From Bacteroidales bacterium (lineage in GTDB: Bacteria; Bacteroidota; Bacteroidia; Bacteroidales; GCA-2748055): a DNA stretch of 55,055 bases. The notes beneath the pieces were generated by a model. It ran no database searches. It was not told where the DNA came from and saw only the letters and a list, made by a program, of their open reading frames with translations. Where the stretch lies: positions 1 through 55,055 of the forward strand of contig JAOZUK010000013.1 in assembly GCA_029938715.1 (NCBI GenBank), written 5' to 3'. Positions 50,332 through 55,055 of the stretch are shown piece by piece. The position numbers were made by a program, and so were the translations under genes. Each line of letters starts with the position of its first letter. The first letter of the stretch is position 1.

Positions 50332-52620
50332 TTAGTCTGTATATGGAACAGGAATGCCAAGGCGGGTCCAGTTGCCTGTAATTTTCAATAATTGAGGAGG
50401 GATGTTCCCGTCCCACCCCTGGAGAACACCTTCATATTCGCCTTTTTCATTGATCCAGAAGGCAAGGTCCATGCGCTCATTAAGCAAGATATCCATTTCA
50501 CCTGATTTAAAATATTTTAAACCTCCTGCTGCCAGGGTTTCTACTCGTCCTTCCTGATTCAGGCGGACTGCTGCAACCCCTGTGGCGTCGAATGAAACCC
50601 GGTGATTCTGAACTTTTATTTCTGATAAGATTTGATCACCTGCAACATTTTCAGTCCCGGCCAAATGGATCACAGTGCCATCAATAAGACGGCAGTGACC
50701 TGTTGTTGGAGGAGCACTGAATGTGTGGGTGGAGTATTTGAGAGTTCCCGTTGCAGGGGTTTGGAGAGGAATTTGGTTTTTGTCAACGACTGAGCGAATC
50801 TCTTTTAACAGAGACAGGGGGTCATCAAATGAGACCATATTTTTTGGCAATAACTCTTCACCACCATAGGGCTGCCCATTAAAATCCCGGGTCCAGCTCC
50901 CAACCCGGTAGAGGGCAGTTTTCCCCTTTGAAGCATTTATGAAAAATTCGCCTACCGATTCCCTGCTAAATTCCGGGTGGTACAGGATAACTGCTGCATA
51001 CCGCTGATCACCATAGCTTATCCATCCATTTTCATCCATCTGAAGATGGCCGGATTCAATCTCACTTGAGGGTATCAGATCAGCAGGGATGCCTGAGCTC
51101 CAAAGGCTATCTGCCAGGTCCATTCCCACATCATCGTAGGATGGACCCGCCCAGTTCATGGTATTGGCATGCCCGAATATGACGGCCACCGGACAATCGA
51201 GGGCGCTGTTGCTGATGTAGTTAAGCAGGCGGATCCTGCTCTCTGCGCGCATAAGATCTCCTCTCAAAAGTTCTAGCCGCTCATCCTCTCCCAGGGTATT
51301 TTCAGTGCTGGGATAGATCCTGTGATAGTTTATTCTACCACCTGCAAGGGCATGGCTCCATATGGAAGTTTCGTAGTCCCGCTTGTTATCGGCATAATAC
51401 ATGTTGTACCAGAGGGGACTGCCCCATTTTTTTGCAAGTGAAGTTCGCACCGGATAAGGTGTATGTTCATCGGTTTGTGCCCAATCACGAGTTGAGGCCC
51501 ACCAATCCAGACCATTCTTTTTGTATTCGTTTAGATCGGGGTAGGGCCACCAGGTTGGATGTGTAGCCACCACTGCCTGCGAACCAAATACCTCCTTCAC
51601 AGAGTGGTAGAAATCATCCTCCATCTGGCTGTTTCGTTGCCAGGACATCTCCATGAAATGATTAATGGCCATCTGTCGTTCTCTCTCCTTTCCCGCTATA
51701 CCCAGATGCATCAACAAACAATCGTGAAGCAGCTCGCGCCCCCCGGTTTTTTCAGAGTAAGCCTTAGCCCTGTGCTTTGAGTACCAGTATTGATTTTTCT
51801 CAGGATTCCCATCAAAACAGGGAGGAAATCCCCATTCATCCTTGCAGACTCCTGCCAGTGGAACATCTGCATATCGCTCCAGGAGCTCATGTTGAAAGGA
51901 GCTCAAATGGGGAGCAAATACATCAGGTGCCAAATGGGTGAAGGAGACCATCACACAGGCGTAATTCCCCATGCTTTTTTTATTCCGTGGTATTTGGACG
52001 TGCACCGAATCCCTGGAAGAGGATATCAGGGTACATTCACTGGTGATCTCTTTCAGTGACGATAAATCTATTCCATCAGAGGTCCTGTTGTAAGCATAAA
52101 CCCTTTGCAATGCACCGCTCAGGGGAATGTAGTGTGTGGTCCTGAAGGTGTAATGATCGCTTAGATCCTGGCTGTATGTAACTGTTTCAACTGCATCTTT
52201 CCCGGAAAGTTCAATCTCTTGCAGTACCAGCATCTCCTGAAGCTCATCGGGATATTTTGCCTGGAAGGCTCGTCTCGCAAGGCGTACATCCAGATCCACC
52301 ACCAGCGGGATGCCTTTTTGTATGGCATATTCAGCGGCAAGTTTGATTTGATTCTGAAAATAGGGATCTGTAATCTCTTTTTCCGGAATCCTGAAGGTTG
52401 TGGTCAACAGGTTATAGGGGGAGTGAATGCTGGCCCTGTCCAGAAACTTCTGATATCCTAATGGTTCAAGCTGCTCTGTATGCCAGAACCAGCAGCCAAG
52501 CACAGGCATCACATGATCGGGTAGACGTATAGAAAGCTCCTTGCCGGAATTCTGTGCAGTTGCAGATAGAAAACTGACAAAAATCAAGCAGGTAAGTAAA
52601 ATCCTTATTTTCATTTTCAT
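50332..52620 (-). CDS. Large exported protein of unknown family, possible glycosidase
   Basis: A 762-residue secreted protein with a signal peptide ending at LSATAQ. The first part has features of a TIM barrel: MPVLGCWFWHTEQLEPLGYQKFLDRASIHSPYNLLTTTF, AAEYAIQKGIPLVVDLDVRLARR, VPLAGVCKDEWGFPP, VVATHPTWWPYPDLNEY and IWSHALAGGRINYHRIYP. The acid in CKDEWG and the WWPYPD stretch are candidates for the active site. A flavodoxin-like region follows (VAVIFGHANTMNWAGPSYDDVG, AAVILYHPEFSRESVGEF), reminiscent of GH42-type middle domains, then beta-rich ends. ATG 52620 is preferred over TTG 52623. Glycan degradation is suggested by neighbours and fold impression only. Confidence 0.5.
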   Translation of the reverse strand: MKMKIRILLTCLIFVSFLSATAQNSGKELSIRLPDHVMPVLGCWFWHTEQLEPLGYQKFLDRASIHSPYNLLTTTFRIPEKEITDPYFQNQIKLAAEYAIQKGIPLVVDLDVRLARRAFQAKYPDELQEMLVLQEIELSGKDAVETVTYSQDLSDHYTFRTTHYIPLSGALQRVYAYNRTSDGIDLSSLKEITSECTLISSSRDSVHVQIPRNKKSMGNYACVMVSFTHLAPDVFAPHLSSFQHELLERYADVPLAGVCKDEWGFPPCFDGNPEKNQYWYSKHRAKAYSEKTGGRELLHDCLLMHLGIAGKERERQMAINHFMEMSWQRNSQMEDDFYHSVKEVFGSQAVVATHPTWWPYPDLNEYKKNGLDWWASTRDWAQTDEHTPYPVRTSLAKKWGSPLWYNMYYADNKRDYETSIWSHALAGGRINYHRIYPSTENTLGEDERLELLRGDLMRAESRIRLLNYISNSALDCPVAVIFGHANTMNWAGPSYDDVGMDLADSLWSSGIPADLIPSSEIESGHLQMDENGWISYGDQRYAAVILYHPEFSRESVGEFFINASKGKTALYRVGSWTRDFNGQPYGGEELLPKNMVSFDDPLSLLKEIRSVVDKNQIPLQTPATGTLKYSTHTFSAPPTTGHCRLIDGTVIHLAGTENVAGDQILSEIKVQNHRVSFDATGVAAVRLNQEGRVETLAAGGLKYFKSGEMDILLNERMDLAFWINEKGEYEGVLQGWDGNIPPQLLKITGNWTRLGIPVPYTD

Positions 52621-52630
52621 CAAAGCGTCT

Positions 52631-53527
52631 TTAATCGATTCTTACAAGTCCTTCAAAGCTTAAATGTTGCTCCTCGATACCAAGTGAGTCCATTAATTCT
52701 CTGATTTCAATGGTTTGCAGAGTCCCTGTGTTATATCCTTCTCCCTGGTCGTTCTCATACACCCATGAGGGTGTTGGCCATAAGCAAACCCTGAAATCAA
52801 TATTGCGGTAGAAGTCTTTGGAAACGCCCTGCTGACCATGGTGAGCCATTTGCAGGTAATCGCAATCCAGGTCATTCCTGTATGGCCCATTGTATAAACG
52901 GTCTCCTCCTTCAATTCCCATATCTCCTAAAAACAGCATGGACTTTTTTGCATCCCACACCCGTATGGCCATGGAAGAGTTGTTATAGGGGTTGACTGTG
53001 ATGTCGTGGTTTGCCACACTTAAAATTTTGAAATAGGTCTGGTCTATCTCTACCGTCATCCCTGGTTGCGCATAATTCACAACCTGGATTCCCGAACTGT
53101 CAAGGTGGTGGTAAAAACTCTCGGTCAGCGTAGCGTTCTGGGCCTCATTGGCCTGATAAAAAGAAGGGGGTAATGCAGAGTGATAGACGGTTTTAATCCT
53201 TATCTCACCCGGCTCCATTAAAATCTGATTCAATGCCCCCATATGATCGGAATGAGGATGACTGATAAACCATGCTTCCACATCGTTCCCCAGGGCGGCC
53301 AGGAAACCTTTTAGAAAAGCGGTCTCTGCTTTAACCCCTCCATCCATAACAACCACTTTCCCGTTATTCATCTGGAATACATAGGAATTACCAATGGTAT
53401 TGATCTGTGAAGGCAGCTGCCAAAGTGTAAAATTAGAAGCTTCCTGGGAGAGGAGCGAGACTTGAATGGACAGCATCACAAATGCTGACAAAACAATAAT
53501 GATCTTGATGGATTTGATCTTCTTCAT
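52631..53527 (-). CDS. Exported metallo-beta-lactamase-fold hydrolase (ComEC-like group)
   Basis: A 298-residue exported protein of the MBL fold. The metal site reads ISHPHSDHMG (His90, His92, Asp94, His95), further ligands are in LFLGDMG and YLQMAHHGQQG, as in the ComEC/Rec2 C-terminal domain. Signal: a hydrophobic N-terminal segment ending near LLSQ. MBL proteins hydrolyse esters, lactones, phosphodiesters or beta-lactams; a lactonase or esterase acting on a sugar lactone would fit the context, but there is no specific evidence. It sits 15 bases after the sulfatase and 10 bases before the large exported protein in the minus-strand operon. Confidence 0.75.
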   Translation of the reverse strand: MKKIKSIKIIIVLSAFVMLSIQVSLLSQEASNFTLWQLPSQINTIGNSYVFQMNNGKVVVMDGGVKAETAFLKGFLAALGNDVEAWFISHPHSDHMGALNQILMEPGEIRIKTVYHSALPPSFYQANEAQNATLTESFYHHLDSSGIQVVNYAQPGMTVEIDQTYFKILSVANHDITVNPYNNSSMAIRVWDAKKSMLFLGDMGIEGGDRLYNGPYRNDLDCDYLQMAHHGQQGVSKDFYRNIDFRVCLWPTPSWVYENDQGEGYNTGTLQTIEIRELMDSLGIEEQHLSFEGLVRID

Positions 53528-53542
53528 AATGATTTCGTGTGC

Positions 53543-54979
53543 TTATTTAAGATCTGGACTATAGGCCGGGTTGGGGATGGGAATCAGTCCCTCGGTTTCA
53601 TCAATCAGACCATCCATTCGTTTCGCAAGCTTTTTTACACGTTTTGGTTCAGATGAGGCCAGGTCCACTGCTTCACTCTCATCATCAGCAAGGTTATAAA
53701 GCTCATACCTGTCGCTTTGATCGGGATTGTCGCAATACCACCGGATCAGTTTCCAGTCGCCCTGTCGCAACGAAGTGGATGGGCGATTGTGGGGATAGTG
53801 ACAGAAGATCTCATCCCGGACCGCAATGTTGTTTTCCAGGGTGGGCTTCATACTCACTCCGTCAAATTCGAGCCCTTCGGGTACTTCCCATCCAAGCATA
53901 TCCACAAAGGTGGGAAAGAAGTCGGTGGATTGTTGTAAGGCATCCGTTACCGTTCCTGCCTCTACTTTACCGGGCCAGACCACAATCAGAGGGACACGTG
54001 TACCTCCTTCATAGATGGAGCCTTTACCATTGCGCAAGGGTGATGCACTGGAGACCGGCACTCCATGGAATTCCTCTGGCATGTGCTGTTTATTGGAATT
54101 GATATAGGGACCATTGTCTCCCACAAAAATAATAACAGTATTGTTCAGAACTCCCGCCTGGTCGAGTGCTTCAACAAGCCGGCCCACCACTTCGTCGAGT
54201 GTTTCCAGCATGCCTGCATAAACCGGGTTGCGTTGAGGGGAAGCAGGATCGGCTTTGGCACGGTACTTATCAATCTGGTGTTCCTTGGCCTGCCAGGGTG
54301 CATGTACCTCCCAGGCCCAGTAGTTGAGGAAGAAGGGCTCGTTTTTGTGTTCATGGATATACTTGACAGCTACATCGGCCATCAGGTCCTCCAGGTTGTC
54401 GCCGGGTTTTCCGCGACTGTCATAAATCGGGAACGGGTAAAAGAATCCAGCAGCCAGGGGACTGGGAGCCGGACTATGGGGAATATCCAGGTCAAATCCC
54501 TGATCCAATGGACTGTATGGTACCGGACCCAGATGCCATTTGCCTATATGGGCAGTGGCATATCCCTGGGCTTTGAATGCTTCGGCCAGAGTGTAGTATT
54601 CTGTTTTAAAGCGGGTCAGGCTTACAGCATCCAATGTCTTTTTTCTGGCTGGAGCTGACTCAGCCAGTTGTTTATCAAGGACCAGTTTATTCAGGTGGCA
54701 AACAGGCACGGTAATCCCAATTCGGGAAGGATATAAGCCGGTCATGATGCTGGCCCTTGTTGGGGAACAGAGGGGATTTGCAGCATAGGCCTGGGTGAAT
54801 TTCATCCCTTTATCGGCCAGGGCATCAATGTTGGGAGTTTCATGAAAGGTACTTCCATAGAGGGAAAGATCGTTCACTCCCAGGTCATCAGCCAGAATAA
54901 AGACTACATTGGGCGGATCGATCGCTGAAACCAGTGTAATTGCAAATACTCCAATTAATAATGCGACTAATTTTTTCAT
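53543..54979 (-). CDS. Formylglycine-dependent S1 sulfatase, secreted
   Basis: A 478-residue secreted sulfatase. Signal peptide MKKLVALLIGVFAITLVSA. Metal ligands Asp31/Asp32 (LADDLG), formylglycine motif CSPTR with Cys71, then SIMTGLYPSRIG, AHIGKWHLG, VGDNGPY and SIYEGGTRVPLIVVWPGK. All core residues of active S1 sulfatases are in place, unlike the CAPTR/DE variation of the other sulfatase at 42065. It should desulfate a sugar residue in the periplasm or outside the cell after maturation by a formylglycine-generating enzyme not present in the window. It is the first gene of the minus-strand operon that runs to the rhamnose mutarotase. A TTG six bases upstream is the alternative start. Confidence 0.9.
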   Translation of the reverse strand: MKKLVALLIGVFAITLVSAIDPPNVVFILADDLGVNDLSLYGSTFHETPNIDALADKGMKFTQAYAANPLCSPTRASIMTGLYPSRIGITVPVCHLNKLVLDKQLAESAPARKKTLDAVSLTRFKTEYYTLAEAFKAQGYATAHIGKWHLGPVPYSPLDQGFDLDIPHSPAPSPLAAGFFYPFPIYDSRGKPGDNLEDLMADVAVKYIHEHKNEPFFLNYWAWEVHAPWQAKEHQIDKYRAKADPASPQRNPVYAGMLETLDEVVGRLVEALDQAGVLNNTVIIFVGDNGPYINSNKQHMPEEFHGVPVSSASPLRNGKGSIYEGGTRVPLIVVWPGKVEAGTVTDALQQSTDFFPTFVDMLGWEVPEGLEFDGVSMKPTLENNIAVRDEIFCHYPHNRPSTSLRQGDWKLIRWYCDNPDQSDRYELYNLADDESEAVDLASSEPKRVKKLAKRMDGLIDETEGLIPIPNPAYSPDLK

Positions 54980-54994
54980 ATGCAATTAACTTAA

Positions 54995-55037
54995 GTGCAT
55001 TTAAATATACATCAAGTCTGGGTGTGAGTAAATGCAC
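54995..55037. promoter_or_regulatory. Operator-like inverted repeat upstream of the sulfatase operon
   Basis: GTGCATTTA (54995-55003) and its exact complement TAAATGCAC (55029-55037) form a 9-bp inverted repeat with a 25-base spacer, centres 34 bases apart. Between them, on the minus strand, is a TATATTTA that resembles the -7 element. The left arm therefore lies just downstream of the likely core promoter of the sulfatase operon, where a dimeric regulator could act. The window ends 18 bases later, so the full promoter is not visible. Confidence 0.35.
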
Positions 55038-55055
55038 AAATTGGGAGATATATTG

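Noticed and set aside
54065-54658. 197-codon plus-strand frame
   Set aside because: It is antisense to the sulfatase at 53543-54979, which has complete motifs; the plus frame has none.

Overview
The window reads as chromosomal DNA of a polysaccharide-degrading member of the Bacteroidota. The evidence is a C-terminal type IX secretion sorting domain (end of the 32987-36646 gene), many lipoproteins with short lipoboxes, AraC control, sulfatases of the formylglycine type, and several promoter-like TTTG / TAnnTTTG pairs. No rRNA, tRNA, CRISPR array, insertion sequence or SusC/SusD pair was recognised. The common theme is L-rhamnose: release from a probably sulfated, rhamnose-rich glycan, anomeric conversion, uptake and catabolism. 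I cannot fix genus or species from this window.

Layout. (1) 1-9426, minus strand: a GH109-like oxidoreductase cut by the window edge, a GH106-like gene that has lost its middle, a hexuronate-type MFS transporter, a URO-D-like protein, the remnant of a lost gene, an exported RbsD/FucU-like mutarotase, a GH116 enzyme and a GH20/GH67-like enzyme. (2) 9603-13294, plus strand: a non-phosphorylative 2-keto-3-deoxy sugar acid operon (SDR dehydrogenase, FAH-family diketo-acid hydrolase, an Nramp-like transporter without the metal-site residues, an HpcH/HpaI aldolase), facing a minus-strand L-rhamnonate dehydratase. (3) 13283-21290, minus strand: the dehydratase, a beta-propeller glycosidase-like lipoprotein, an SDR, an arabinose/fucose-isomerase-like protein and a full-length GH106 rhamnosidase. 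(4) 21424-36646, plus strand: an AraC regulator followed by a run of exported glycosidases (propeller lipoprotein, two unclassified helical-barrel proteins, GH28-like, GH78, and a GH71/99-like multidomain T9SS protein). (5) 36654-37973: a minus-strand AAA/DUF4143 ATPase that looks like an insert, with three 33-bp-phased repeats at its promoter. (6) 38269-43486, plus strand: rhaI, a URO-D-like gene, rhaB and a sulfatase whose start codon looks mutated. (7) 43501-54979, minus strand: an exported rhamnose mutarotase, a sodium:sugar symporter, a third URO-D-like protein, a GH127-nitrilase fusion, decayed small genes, a large exported protein, an exported metallo-beta-lactamase-fold protein and a second sulfatase.

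How the parts could work together (inference): GH106, GH78, GH28, GH127, GH116 and the sulfatases trim the glycan outside the cytoplasm. Two exported mutarotases equilibrate sugar anomers before uptake by the SSS or MFS carrier. Rhamnose is then handled by a phosphorylative start (RhaI, RhaB, with no RhaD visible here) and by the acid route (RhmD, then either aldol cleavage or oxidation plus hydrolysis). Three unrelated-looking URO-D-superfamily genes are woven into these operons and have no explained role; they are my best candidates for undescribed chemistry. At least four genes show decay: internal deletion, an orphan 3' end, an orphan signal peptide and a lost start codon.
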